Shown: positions 1 through 8,152, counted from the stretch's first letter. The stretch is DNA of 64,000 nucleotides from Halomonas sp. 328 (GCF_015645095.1 NZ_JADOTW010000021.1:1-64000); one strand, 5' to 3'. The notes: generated by a model not told the origin, from the letters alone. Translations and numbers: made by a program.

Positions 1-63
1 GCGATGATCTACCTGATTGGCAGCCCCGTGGGCCGCTTGTCCGATCAGGCCAAATCCACATGA
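1..63 (+). CDS. C-terminal end of an unidentified protein (partial)
   Basis: Frame 1 is open from the window edge to a TGA at 61-63 and ends in a hydrophobic run followed by GSPVGRLSDQ, which resembles the short loop motif of MFS transporters. Only 20 codons are visible, so identity is a guess. It overlaps the 3' end of the antisense SWIM-finger fragment, so at least one of the two ends is not in its original context. Confidence 0.25.
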   Translation, partial: AMIYLIGSPVGRLSDQAKST

Positions 64-557
64 AGTGACGAAGAACCCTTTTTCAGTGCCTTATGGTCGA
101 GCACGCCGAGCACCGCATCGGCCCGCAGTGACCACTGGTGATGCAACACCGGATCTTCCTCGATCAGATCTACCAAGGCCTCCACCAGGGAGGCCTTATC
201 CAACTGCTCCAGGTAGGTGCGAACCCGATCGCTTTCCCCGCCTTCATCCGGGTCGATCTGTTCGCCCTGCTCCGCCCGGTACGCCAGGGCGGTCGCCACA
301 CAGTGCTTGCAGAAATCGATGCCCTCGGAGGCCGGGCAGTCGCAGCCACCATCCAGGCCACGCTTGCTCAGTTTCAGCACCACGCGATAGCGCTGGCTGC
401 CCTCCACATCGGCGGTGATGGTGGTGCCCTTCCTGTTCCAGTCGACCACCATACCCTCACGGTAATAGGCCATGCCGCGGCCGAAGGCGGCCTCGCCGGC
501 CAGCATGATCAGCTGCCGATCGGAAAACAGCGAGTCCTCTTCCTGTAGTGATGCCAT
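45..557 (-). pseudogene. SWIM zinc-finger protein, truncated
   Basis: The 170-residue product carries a SWIM finger of the CxC...CxH type: C72-D-C74, then C83-K-H85. Upstream is an N-terminal region typical of bacterial SWIM proteins (repeated short basic strands), and downstream is a helical stretch that ends with DHKALKK. Family members are usually several hundred residues long, and after that point the frame runs into an unrelated GSSSLHVDLA tail and stops. I infer the C-terminal part was lost by a deletion or rearrangement near position 60-75. SWIM domains bind DNA or protein; the role of this one is unknown. It lies directly downstream of the hsdM stump in the same orientation and is part of the decayed island. 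Confidence 0.6.
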
Positions 558-614
558 CGTGATGTCTCTGCTTGTCTGTGGCGGAGGGAAAAGGGATACG
601 TCCCCGCCCGATTT

Positions 615-773
615 TTAGCCGGCGTTGAGCAGCCCGGCCTGGGTGTTCTCGTACTCCATCTTGATGAACAGCAGCAGCACCAGCTCGGTGACATAGTCGG
701 AGTAGTTGATGCCGTCGTCGCGCAGCACGTCGCAGAGGTTCCACAGCTTCTGGACGATGTCGTTCTGGGTCAT
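615..773 (-). pseudogene. hsdM: hsdM remnant (type I methyltransferase N-terminus)
   Basis: A 52-codon frame begins with ATG at 773 and reads MTQNDIVQKLWNLCDVLRDD, then a segment ending LVLLLFIKMEYENTQ. This is the characteristic N-terminal helical domain of the type I restriction-modification methyltransferase HsdM. Full HsdM proteins are about 500 residues and carry the SAM-binding and NPPY motifs; none of that remains before the TAA at 615. The ATG overlaps the stop of the Fic gene (ATGA), so the two genes were once translationally coupled in one operon. The remainder, with hsdS, is absent from the window. Confidence 0.8.
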
Positions 774-1930
774 GAGGGGTCCTGATTGAGTATGTCGATA
801 TAGGCCCGGTAGGCGAAGATCCGATTGCGTTTCTGGCCGGTCAGCTCACGGACGATGCCGAGGGTGTCTTCGAGAGGGGTCAGCACACGCCCGACGGTGG
901 CCGGCGTCAGCCCGGTGCGTTCACTCAGGTGGGCGACATTGGCGATGGGCTGCTGGAAGAGCGCGTCGAGCAGCAGCCCCGCCGAGCCGGCCTGGCGGCC
1001 CAGCTCGCCGAGGCGTGCCCTGTCCTGCTCGCGCAGCTGGTTGAGCCGCCGAGCCGTTGCAACTGCCTGATTGGCGGTTTCGGCCACGGCGTCCACGAAG
1101 AACAGCAGCCAGGCCTCCCAGTCGCCGGTGACCCGCACCTGCTGCAGGCGTTCGTAGTAGACCTGGCGATGCTTCTTGAAGAACACCGACAGGTAGAGCA
1201 AGGGCTCGCTGAGGATGCCCGCCTCCACCAGGATCAGCGGAATCAGCAGACGGCCCAGGCGCCCGTTACCATCCATGAAGGGGTGGATGGTCTCGAACTG
1301 CACGTGGGTCAGGGCGGCCTTGATCAGTGGGTCGGTGGCCTCGGGCATGTCATTGATGAAGCGCTCCAGCGCCGCCCAGCACTCGGCCAGCCGATGGGGC
1401 GGCGGCGGCACGAAGACCGCTTCATCGGGGCGGTGCCCCCCGAGCCACACCTGGTTGCTGCGAAACTCCCCCGGTCCACGGTTGATGCCACGCCCGGACG
1501 TCATCAGCGTCGTGTGCATTTCCATCGCCACGCGATGGCTGATGGGGAAGCCCTCGCGGATGCGCTGCACGCCCAGCATCAGCGCATTCACGTAGCAGGA
1601 GACTTCCTGCACATCGTCCATGGGTACGCCCGGCATGCCCTCCATCTCGTAGAGCATCAGGTCGCTGAGCGAGGACTGGGTGCCCTCGATCTGCGATGAC
1701 ATGACGGCTTCCTTGCGTACATAGCTGTAGAGGAAGAGTGAGGCGTCGGGCAGCAGGGTGCTGATGGCGTCGAGACGGCCCAGCGCCAGCATCGCCTGAT
1801 TGATGCGCCCCTGCAGCTTGCCGTCCAGCGCCAGCGCCGGCCGTGGCGGCAACGGGTCGGGGATGAACGCCTGGCAGCGTACGCCGCCAGCGATGCTGTC
1901 CTCGTAGTGGCCTGTGAGTCCGCGTTCCAT
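770..1930 (-). CDS. Fic-domain protein with C-terminal winged helix
   Basis: A 386-residue protein. The Fic catalytic motif HPFMDGNGRLGR is at residues 216-227, intact with the catalytic His and the NGR phosphate-binding loop. Fic enzymes transfer AMP from ATP to target hydroxyls. An inhibitory motif of the S-x-x-x-E-G type is at residues 78-83, placing it in the class with an N-terminal inhibitory helix. The last 80 residues look like a winged helix (SERTGLTPATVGRV). The architecture matches the SoFic-like group. Its stop overlaps the ATG of the hsdM stump. It is the only apparently intact gene of the restriction-modification island. Twin palindromes lie just upstream and may be bound by its own winged helix (inference). 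Target unknown. Confidence 0.9.
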   Translation of the reverse strand: MERGLTGHYEDSIAGGVRCQAFIPDPLPPRPALALDGKLQGRINQAMLALGRLDAISTLLPDASLFLYSYVRKEAVMSSQIEGTQSSLSDLMLYEMEGMPGVPMDDVQEVSCYVNALMLGVQRIREGFPISHRVAMEMHTTLMTSGRGINRGPGEFRSNQVWLGGHRPDEAVFVPPPPHRLAECWAALERFINDMPEATDPLIKAALTHVQFETIHPFMDGNGRLGRLLIPLILVEAGILSEPLLYLSVFFKKHRQVYYERLQQVRVTGDWEAWLLFFVDAVAETANQAVATARRLNQLREQDRARLGELGRQAGSAGLLLDALFQQPIANVAHLSERTGLTPATVGRVLTPLEDTLGIVRELTGQKRNRIFAYRAYIDILNQDPS

Positions 1931-1965
1931 GGGGGCTCCCTCTCACCGCTCGAAAGCGGGCCTGG

Positions 1966-1992
1966 GTAAAATAGCGTCGCGCCTTATTTTAA
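1966..1992. promoter_or_regulatory. Operator-like palindrome A upstream of fic
   Basis: Arms GTAAAATA and TATTTTAA flank an 11-bp spacer. It is centred about 49 bp upstream of the fic start codon. Together with site B, 40 bp away, it looks like a paired dimer-binding site. Confidence 0.6.
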
Positions 1993-2005
1993 GTTACGCC
2001 TGAAA

Positions 2006-2032
2006 TTAAAATAAGGCCTGCCGCTATTTTAA
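2006..2032. promoter_or_regulatory. Operator-like palindrome B upstream of fic
   Basis: A perfect inverted repeat, TTAAAATA, 11 bp, TATTTTAA. It shares arm sequence and spacer length with site A, and the centres are exactly 40 bp apart (about four helical turns), so both sites present the same DNA face. Confidence 0.65.
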
Positions 2033-2063
2033 CTTCGCGCCGCTCTACGGTGGCCGTCATGAC

Positions 2064-2190
2064 GATGCCGTCGACATATCCAGAGGACGTGTCGAAAAAA
2101 CCGAGATTTTTAAACATGTCGTGACGACGTGTCGATGCCATCGACATGCCCGCGCAACGTGTCGAAAAAATCTCGTTTCTTGAACATGTC
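2064..2190. repeat. Two tandem copies of a 57-bp unit at 70-bp period
   Basis: Copies at 2064-2120 and 2134-2190 share GATGCC(G/A)TCGACAT, GTGTCGAAAAAA and AACATGTC. On the minus strand each copy encodes a related peptide beginning MFK, with FFDT and VDGI in common. The first ATG follows the hsdR stop as TGACATG. Confidence 0.7.
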
Positions 2191-2842
2191 AGCTCGCTTC
2201 CCAGAGGGCGTCGTTGAGGGCCTCGAGGACCTCGTCGAGGTAATGGTCGAGCACGGCATCCAGGCGCCTGATGCCCCCCTGCTCGGCAAAGCGCTGGTGA
2301 ATGAAGTCGCGGTCGAGCACCACCTCGTGGGTGAGCTGCTTGGCCAGGCGGTCGAGCCATGAAGGGCGTAGATGCGCTGCATGGCGTCACGCACCCGCTG
2401 CTCGAAGGGCACCAGCGCCTCGCCCAGGGCGGCGCGGCGGATATGCCCGACGATGCTGGCGGCGATCTCCTGATTGGTGGCGTTGCGCCAGGCGCTCTCC
2501 AGCCGGGCCTCGCTGTAGCCGGCGCCATCGAGCAGCAGACGCACCTCCTTCAAGGTCTCGCGGGTAAGGTCACGGGGGCGATTGACCACCACACCCAGCG
2601 CCACCGAGTCGTTGAGCCGCTCGCGGATGAAGGTCTCGAAGCTCTCCAGGTAGTCGGCAGGCTTCTCGTGCACCCCATAACTCTGGGTGCGGCCCAGCAG
2701 CTCGTCCCTGCCTTCGTAGATGACCGGCAGGCGCTCGTGTCTTCACCTCGGCCACCTGGCCGAGCAGGCCGGCATGCTGGTGCAGGAAGCTGGCCGTGGC
2801 ACGGGGCCCAACTCGCGCAGGTGCTGGTGCAGCCGCTCCGGC
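2189..2842 (-). pseudogene. hsdR: hsdR remnant (type I restriction subunit C-terminus), frameshifted
   Basis: Conceptual translation in several frames gives consecutive parts of an HsdR C-terminal domain: a segment with ERLHQHLRE, then SFLHQHAGLLGQVAEVKT, then ERLPVIYEGRDELLGRTQSY, then VHEKPADYLESFETFIRERL onward through NRPRDLTRETLKE, and finally WLDRLAKQ to a terminal LNDALWEAS. At least three frame changes separate these pieces. About two dozen bases appear missing before the last block. The N-terminal nuclease and helicase domains are gone. The 5' end of the remnant abuts the sbcC fragment near 2840, which marks the island boundary. HsdR is the translocating nuclease of type I systems; this copy cannot be functional. 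Confidence 0.75.
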
Positions 2843-3121
2843 GGCGAGACCTTCCTGGTCTCCCTGGCCCTGGCCCTCGGCCTCGCCTCCCTGGCCTCCG
2901 GAGAGCTCACCATCGAGTCGCTGTTTATCGACGAGGGCTTCGGCAGCCTCGATCCCCAGTCCCTGGCCCTGGCCATGGAGGCCCTGGACGGCCTCCAGGC
3001 CCTGGGCCGCCGAGTCGGGGTGATCTCCCATGTGCAGGAGATGCACGAACGCATCCCGGTGCAGATTCAGGTGGCACCGCTGGGCAACGGCACCAGCCGC
3101 GCCAGCCTGGTCAGTGTCTAA
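2831..3121 (+). pseudogene. sbcC: sbcC C-terminal fragment
   Basis: The frame ending at 3121 encodes the C-terminal ATPase lobe of the SbcC exonuclease subunit: the ABC signature SGGETFLVSLALALGLASL, then Walker B and D-loop LFIDEGFGSLDPQSLALA, then VGVISHVQEMHERIPVQI and the usual short tail. SbcC (about 1000-1200 residues) works with SbcD to cut DNA hairpins. Everything 5' of the signature motif is missing, replaced by the hsdR remnant on the other strand. No start codon, Walker A or coiled coil is present. I read this as the chromosomal end of the insertion or rearrangement that brought in the restriction island; an intact sbcC may exist elsewhere. Confidence 0.75.
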
Positions 3122-3210
3122 GCGACAGGAACCTCTAGCGCCGCCCACCACAGGGGGCCGCTGGCTTGACTATGCTGGCGAAGAGACGCAACGCCTCGGA
3201 GGAGATGATC

Positions 3211-4095
3211 ATGACGGCATGGGGTTCACCGGGCATACGCCTCGTCGCGCTGGTGGTGCTGCTGGCGCTGGCCGGGCGAGCGCTGGCAAGCGAGGCCGAC
3301 TGGCCGCGCATGACCCCATCGGCGGATGGGGTGCCGATCGCCTACGAGGTGCGGGGCACAGGGGAGCCGACGCTGGTCCTGGTGCACGGCTGGAGCTGCG
3401 ATGCACGCTACTGGCGAGCGCAGCTGCCACACCTGACACCGCACCACCGCGTGGTCACGCTCGACCTGGCGGGGCACGGCCATTCGGGACTGGGGCGCGA
3501 ACACTACGACATGGCGGCCTTCGGCGAGGACGTCAAGGCCGTGGTCGATGACCTGGGCGCCGAGCGGGTGATCCTCGTTGGGCACTCCATGGGGGGCGCG
3601 GTGAGCGTGGAAGCGGCCCACCTGATGCAGGAGCGGGTCATCGGTATCGTGGGGGTCGATACCTTCCACGACGTGGGCATGACGCTGACCCAGGCCCAGC
3701 TCGACGACTGGCTGGCGCCGCTGCAGGCCGACTTCCCCGCGGGAGCGAGCGAATTCGTGGCCCAGATGTTCATCGAGCAGAGCGATCCTGCGCTGCGCGA
3801 CTGGGTCGTGGCCGACATGTCGGCGGCACCGCCAAGGGTGGCACTCGGCGCCTTCGAGGCACTGATGGCGGCCCAGGTGAACGGTGATGCCGCCCAGCGC
3901 TTCGCGGCGCTGGCGGTGCCGGTGGTAGCCATCAACGCCGACCTGTGGCCCACCGACATCGAGGCCAATCGGGGGCATCTCCCCGGCTTCGAGGCGGTAA
4001 TCCTGGAGGAGAGCGACCACTTCCTGCACATGGCCAGGCCCGAGGCCTTCAATCCCGAGCTGATGCGGGCGATCACGGCGATGATGGCCGACTGA
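3211..4095 (+). CDS. Secreted alpha/beta hydrolase
   Basis: A 294-residue alpha/beta-fold hydrolase. I chose the ATG at 3211 because GGAGGAG lies six bases upstream; in-frame starts at 3166 and 3205 are less well placed. Residues 1-27 form a signal peptide (RLVALVVLLALAGRALA), so it acts in the envelope or outside. The oxyanion region is HGWSCD, the nucleophile elbow is GHSMGG, and the acid and base are probably the Asp in NADLWPTD and the His in SDHFLHMA. Substrate unknown; esterase or lactonase activity is possible. It stands alone after the sbcC fragment. Confidence 0.8.
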   Translation: MTAWGSPGIRLVALVVLLALAGRALASEADWPRMTPSADGVPIAYEVRGTGEPTLVLVHGWSCDARYWRAQLPHLTPHHRVVTLDLAGHGHSGLGREHYDMAAFGEDVKAVVDDLGAERVILVGHSMGGAVSVEAAHLMQERVIGIVGVDTFHDVGMTLTQAQLDDWLAPLQADFPAGASEFVAQMFIEQSDPALRDWVVADMSAAPPRVALGAFEALMAAQVNGDAAQRFAALAVPVVAINADLWPTDIEANRGHLPGFEAVILEESDHFLHMARPEAFNPELMRAITAMMAD

Positions 4096-4198
4096 TGGCC
4101 TGCGCAAGCCAGCAACGCCATTCATTCGAAGAGTGACACCCACCTTTTCCTGGCACGCCTGGACGGCGTGCCCCGGGAATGGGGGCAAAGGTGACGCC

Positions 4199-4480
4199 AT
4201 GCATATCGGTATCCTGACCCTGCGACTCTCGCTGCCCGGCTGTCGCTCCCTCAAGGAGAAACGCCAGCGCATGGGTGGCCTCCACGAACGCTTCGGGCGC
4301 CACCCGGCGATAGCGGTCTGCGAGAGCGGCGACCTCGACCGCCTGGAGGCCAGCGAATGGACCTTCGTGGCCGTGGCCACGACACCGCAAAAGGTGGAGT
4401 CGCTGCTCGCGGAGATCGAGGACAAGATCCAACGCGGCGTGGACGGGCGGGTCATGGAGGCGACCCGGGAGCTGCTCTAG
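4199..4480 (+). CDS. DUF503 family protein
   Basis: A 93-residue protein beginning MHIGILTLRLSLPGCRSLKE, the standard N-terminus of DUF503 (YlxP-like) proteins, small dimeric ferredoxin-like proteins. Where known, ylxP sits near rbfA and infB in Gram-positives; the molecular role is not established. The start at 4199 has AAAGGTGA upstream; the longer frame from 4133 adds an unlikely Trp/Cys-rich leader. No partner gene is evident here. Confidence 0.75.
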   Translation: MHIGILTLRLSLPGCRSLKEKRQRMGGLHERFGRHPAIAVCESGDLDRLEASEWTFVAVATTPQKVESLLAEIEDKIQRGVDGRVMEATRELL

Positions 4481-4524
4481 CGCCTGCCGCCGGGAAAAAG
4501 GGGCAGGTTGCCGGTTATTGCCGA

Positions 4525-4574
4525 TTGCTACCGCCCACCATGTACAATATTCTGTACATTCAACATCCCGTACA
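4525..4574 (+). promoter_or_regulatory. yefM-yoeB promoter and operator
   Basis: TGTACA occurs at 4541-4546 and 4553-4558, with a third near-copy CGTACA at 4569-4574. TGTACA is the core recognised by YefM in E. coli. A sigma-70-like promoter with -35 TTGCTA (4525-4530), a 17-bp spacer and -10 TATTCT (4548-4553) overlaps the boxes, so bound antitoxin would block polymerase. Confidence 0.7.
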
Positions 4575-4585
4575 GGTGAATCATC

Positions 4586-4840
4586 ATGGACGCCATCAGC
4601 TACACTGCGGCTCGCACTCAGCTTGCCAAGACCATGCAGCAGGTCTGTGATGACCATGCACCCATCGTCATCACTCGCAGCAAGGCCCCCTCGGTGGTGA
4701 TGATCTCGCTGGAAGATTATGAGGCCCTGCAGGAAACCGCCTATCTGCTGCGCTCCCCCAGGAATGCACGGCGCTTGCTCGAATCCATCGCGCAACTGGA
4801 AGAAGGCAAAGGCGCGGAACGAGAGCTCATCGAGGAATGA
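4586..4840 (+). CDS. yefM: YefM antitoxin (Phd/YefM family)
   Basis: An 84-residue antitoxin and autorepressor. The N-terminal DNA-binding fold shows the family pattern SYTAARTQLAKTMQQVCDD followed by IVITRSKAPSVVMISLEDYE. The acidic C-terminus (LEEGKGAERELIEE) is the toxin-wrapping tail. It should neutralise YoeB and, as the complex, repress its own operon through the TGTACA boxes. Its stop overlaps the toxin start (ATGA), so the two are translationally coupled. Confidence 0.92.
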   Translation: MDAISYTAARTQLAKTMQQVCDDHAPIVITRSKAPSVVMISLEDYEALQETAYLLRSPRNARRLLESIAQLEEGKGAERELIEE

Positions 4841-5091
4841 AGCTCATGTTTTCCGAGCACGCCTGGGAGGAATACCTTTATTGGCAGAAGACCGACAAGA
4901 AGGTGCTGCGCAGGGTCAATCAACTGATCAAAGAGATCCAGCGCACCCCCTTCGAAGGAGTCGGCAAGCCAGAGCCTCTCAAGCACGGCCTTGCCGGCTA
5001 CTGGTCCCGGCGTATCACGGATGAGCACCGCCTCGTCTACAAGGTCGTGGACGACTCACTGCTGATTGCCCAGCTACGGTATCACTACTGA
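4837..5091 (+). CDS. yoeB: YoeB toxin (ribosome-dependent mRNA interferase)
   Basis: An 84-residue RelE/YoeB-fold toxin, the same length as E. coli YoeB. It begins KLMFSEHAWEEYLYW and ends with the conserved RRITDEHRLVYKV and a terminal RYHY; the Arg of the SRRITDEHR segment and the penultimate His are positions used in catalysis by YoeB. It cleaves mRNA in the ribosomal A site when freed from YefM. It appears intact. Its overlap with yefM keeps antitoxin in excess. Confidence 0.92.
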   Translation: MKLMFSEHAWEEYLYWQKTDKKVLRRVNQLIKEIQRTPFEGVGKPEPLKHGLAGYWSRRITDEHRLVYKVVDDSLLIAQLRYHY

Positions 5092-5232
5092 AACCCTCCT
5101 CCCCTGGCAGTGTTGGGCTAGGCCCCCGATTTCCGATACTGTGCGCGCCGCCATCGGCCTCCTGCCCTGGCCCCGCTGCCGGCGGCGGGGCGGCCATGGT
5201 AGGCTGGCCGTATCATCGACAGGAGTCAGATC

Positions 5233-6387
5233 ATGACCGCCAGCCAACTGCTCGAGACCCTGGTGGGTTTCGCCACCGTGTCCCGGGATTCCAACCTGGA
5301 GCTGATCCGCTGGGTCGAGGCCTATCTCGACGACCATGGCGTGCCTTATCAGCGCATCGAGAGCGACGACGGGCGCAAGGCCAACCTCCTGGCGCGCATC
5401 GGGCCCGAAGTGGCCGGGGGCGTCGTGCTCTCCGGGCATACCGACGTGGTGCCGGTGGACGGCCAGCCCTGGTCCAGCGATCCCTTCACCCTCACCGACA
5501 AGGGCGACGGCCGCCTCTATGGTCGCGGCACCTGCGACATGAAGGGCTTTATCGCCTGTGCCCTGGCCCAGGTGCCCGAGTGGGTCGGACTCGACCTGCC
5601 GGTGCCCATCTACCTGGCGCTCTCCTACGACGAGGAGGTGGGCTGTATCGGCGCCCCGCGCATGATCGAGAAACTCATGGCCGAACACCCGCGCCCCGCC
5701 GCGGTGATCGTCGGCGAGCCGACCCTGATGCACCCGGTGGTGGCCCACAAGGGCGCCACCAACCTGCGCACCACCGTCACCGGCCGCGCCAGCCACTCCA
5801 GCCAGGTCGACCAGGGGGTCTCGGCGATCCATGTGGCGGCGCGGCTGGTCACTTATATCGAGGAGGTGATGGCGGAGCTCAAGGCCGAGGGACGCGTCGA
5901 CGAGGCCTTCAACGTGGTCCACTCGAGCCTGCACGTGGGCAAGATCGCCGGCGGCACGGCGATCAATATCATGGCCCGGGAGTGCGTCTTCGAGTGGGAG
6001 ATTCGCCACCTGCCGTCGGATCGCTTCGAGGAGCTGCTGGGCCGGGTCCAGGCCCGGGCCACCGAGCTCGAGGCCGAGATGCGTCAGCGCGCGCCCCAGG
6101 CATCCATCGTCACCGAGGCCCTCAACGAGACGGTGCCGGCCCTGGCCGACGACAATAATGCCGAGGTACTCGAACTCTGCCAGGCCCTGCTGGGCGAGCG
6201 CCCCGCCGGCGCCGTGGCCTACGCCACCGAGGCGGGCCAGTTCCAGCGCCGGGGGCTGCCCACGGTAATCTGCGGCCCCGGCAGCATCGCTCAGGCCCAC
6301 CAGCCGGACGAGTATATCGAGGTCGCCGAGCTGGAGGCGGGCAGCCACTTTATGGCGGCGCTGGGCCAGCGCCTGACCAAGGCGTGA
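5233..6387 (+). CDS. argE: Acetylornithine deacetylase (M20 family)
   Basis: A 384-residue cytosolic metallopeptidase-fold enzyme that removes acetate from N-acetylornithine in arginine biosynthesis. Metal-site motifs are in place: SGHTDVVP (His69, Asp71), GRGTCDMKGF (Asp102) and SYDEEVG (Glu134/135). The dimerisation domain follows, with NIMARECVFEWEIRH, and the C-terminal YATEAGQFQRRG and GPGSIAQAHQPDEY are typical of ArgE. Length matches E. coli ArgE (383). ATG at 5233 follows GACAGGAGTCAGATC. The amidotransferase starts 10 bp downstream and is probably cotranscribed. Confidence 0.9.
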   Translation: MTASQLLETLVGFATVSRDSNLELIRWVEAYLDDHGVPYQRIESDDGRKANLLARIGPEVAGGVVLSGHTDVVPVDGQPWSSDPFTLTDKGDGRLYGRGTCDMKGFIACALAQVPEWVGLDLPVPIYLALSYDEEVGCIGAPRMIEKLMAEHPRPAAVIVGEPTLMHPVVAHKGATNLRTTVTGRASHSSQVDQGVSAIHVAARLVTYIEEVMAELKAEGRVDEAFNVVHSSLHVGKIAGGTAINIMARECVFEWEIRHLPSDRFEELLGRVQARATELEAEMRQRAPQASIVTEALNETVPALADDNNAEVLELCQALLGERPAGAVAYATEAGQFQRRGLPTVICGPGSIAQAHQPDEYIEVAELEAGSHFMAALGQRLTKA

Positions 6388-6397
6388 GGTGCCTGCC

Positions 6398-7102
6398 ATG
6401 CCACGACTGCTGATCGTCAAGACCGGCGAGGCCTTCCCCGAGGTGGTGGCGGCCCATGGCGACTTCGAGGCGCTGTTCCGGCAGGCCCTGGCCCGGGAGG
6501 GCTTCGAGGCCTCGGTGTTCGATGCCCGCCATGAGGCGCTGCCCGACCTGGACGAGGTCGATGGCCTCTATCTCACCGGCTCCCATAGCATGGTGAGCGA
6601 GGCCGAGCCCTGGAGCGAGGCGCTCAAGCCCTGGCTGGTGGAGGCCCAGGAGCGCAATCTGGCGATGCTGGGGGTCTGCTATGGCCACCAGTTGATGGCA
6701 TCGGCCTTCGGCGGTACGGTCGACTACCACCCGGCGGGACGCGAATCCGGCACCCGGGCGGTGACGCTGACCCCGGCCGGCCGGGAGGATGCCCTGCTCG
6801 GCGCCCTGCCCGAGCGCTTCCCGGCCCAGCTGACCCATGCCCAGTCGGTGCTCGAGGCGCCCCGGGACGCCGTGGTACTGGCCCGCAATGCCCACGATGC
6901 CCACCAGGCGCTGCGCTACGGGCCGCGCCAGTGGAGCCTGCAGTTCCATCCGGAGTTCACCCCGGCGGTGATGCATGCCTACCTGGCCCGCCAGGTGGCC
7001 GCCCTGCGCGACCAGGGCCAGGACCCGCGGGCATTGATGGCCGGGGTCACCACCACGCCGGAGGCGAGCTCGCTGCTAGCGCGCTTCGCGCGTCTCTTGT
7101 AA
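6398..7102 (+). CDS. Class I glutamine amidotransferase-like protein
   Basis: A 234-residue single-domain protein. The nucleophile is Cys94 in GVCYGHQ, and the His-Glu pair lies in QFHPEF, so the triad is complete. This matches the GMP-synthase-like stand-alone amidotransferases (gamma-glutamyl hydrolase or YfeJ-like) for which no synthase partner is encoded. ATG at 6398 is preferred over a GTG at 6389 because TGAGGT sits seven bases upstream. It follows argE closely. Its last 27 bases overlap the tail of the convergent EamA transporter. Substrate unknown. Confidence 0.8.
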   Translation: MPRLLIVKTGEAFPEVVAAHGDFEALFRQALAREGFEASVFDARHEALPDLDEVDGLYLTGSHSMVSEAEPWSEALKPWLVEAQERNLAMLGVCYGHQLMASAFGGTVDYHPAGRESGTRAVTLTPAGREDALLGALPERFPAQLTHAQSVLEAPRDAVVLARNAHDAHQALRYGPRQWSLQFHPEFTPAVMHAYLARQVAALRDQGQDPRALMAGVTTTPEASSLLARFARLL

Positions 7103-8071
7103 CTGGCCCGGCTGCTCGGCTAGCCCCGGCGAGTCGTCTCCGGCCTCCCGGGCGGCGGCCTCGGCGAGGGCCTGCTGCGGGTCCGGGGCGCCCTCGGCCA
7201 CCTTGCGGCGCTGCCGCAGCAGGTCCAGCAGGCCGCTGCCCATCAGGGCGGCGAGGATCAGGCCACCGCCGACGAAGGCCAGCGCCGGCGGCACCTCGCC
7301 GACCCACCACCACACCAGCAAGGTGCCCACCAGGGTCTCCAGCAGCATCACCAGGCTGACTTCGGCCCCCGGCAGATAGCGGGGCCCGGTCTGGATCAGG
7401 AAATAGGCCGCCGGCAGGAACACCAGCCCCATCAGCAGCAAACGCAGCAGGTCCGCCGAGGACGGCAGCTGCATGCCGCCCAGCACCAGGGCCGGCAGCA
7501 GCATCACCAGACAACCCAGGGGCAGGATCACGGTGGTATCCACGCCGCGCTGGGCGCTGGCCACGGTCATGTTGACGGCAATCGACAGCGGAATCGCCAG
7601 CGCCACCACCAGCCCCAGGGGCGAGCCCTGGCCCACCTCGCCGGCGGCCATCAGCCCCGCCCCCAGCACGCAGAGCAGGATCACCCCCCAGGTCTGGGCC
7701 CTCAGGCGCTGACGGAACAGCAGCAGGCCCAGCAGGCCCGCCACCAGCGGCGCCAGGTTCTGGATCACCAGCACGTTACCGGCGGCGGTGAGGCGCACCG
7801 CCGCCACGAAGCCCCAGGCACTGCCGGCGAAGGCCAGCGGGCACCACAGGGCCGCCGGCCCGCAGGCACGCACGGCCCCGGGCAGGCCGCGCCCATAGCG
7901 GGCCAGGGCCACCGTGCCCAGCACCAGGCCCAGCAGCAGCGCCCGCCAGAACATGAACACCTCCACCTCCACCTGGGTGGCCTTGACGAAGAGGGCGTCC
8001 GGGGAAAGCAGCAGCACCCCGGCCCCGGTAATCAGGTAGCCGCGGGCGCGTCTCGAGAGTCCTTGCCACAT
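7076..8071 (-). CDS. EamA/DMT-family transporter
   Basis: A 331-residue inner-membrane protein with about ten hydrophobic segments in two repeats of five, as in drug/metabolite transporters. Features include an early LSPDALFVKAT, LLGLLLFRQRLRAQTWGVIL at the repeat junction and AAYFLIQTGPRYLPGAEVSL in the second half. A basic/acidic C-terminal tail of about 45 residues is cytoplasmic. AGGAG lies seven bases before the ATG. Probably an exporter of small metabolites; substrate cannot be read from sequence. Convergent with the amidotransferase and downstream of deaD on the same strand, separated by a strong terminator. Confidence 0.85.
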   Translation of the reverse strand: MWQGLSRRARGYLITGAGVLLLSPDALFVKATQVEVEVFMFWRALLLGLVLGTVALARYGRGLPGAVRACGPAALWCPLAFAGSAWGFVAAVRLTAAGNVLVIQNLAPLVAGLLGLLLFRQRLRAQTWGVILLCVLGAGLMAAGEVGQGSPLGLVVALAIPLSIAVNMTVASAQRGVDTTVILPLGCLVMLLPALVLGGMQLPSSADLLRLLLMGLVFLPAAYFLIQTGPRYLPGAEVSLVMLLETLVGTLLVWWWVGEVPPALAFVGGGLILAALMGSGLLDLLRQRRKVAEGAPDPQQALAEAAAREAGDDSPGLAEQPGQLQETREAR

Positions 8072-8116
8072 GGGGCATCTCCTGGATAAGCGGTTCCGTC
8101 AGTTTCGGTGGTAACC

Positions 8117-8152
8117 AAAAAAACGCAGGCCGGGGAACGTCCCCGGCCTGCG
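8117..8152 (-). terminator. Intrinsic terminator of deaD
   Basis: A perfect 12-bp stem CGCAGGCCGGGG / CCCCGGCCTGCG (8124-8135 with 8141-8152), loop AACGT, followed on the minus strand by a run of seven T. An additional 7-bp pair GTAACCA / TGGTTAC (8111-8117 with 8153-8159) flanks the structure. Confidence 0.9.
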
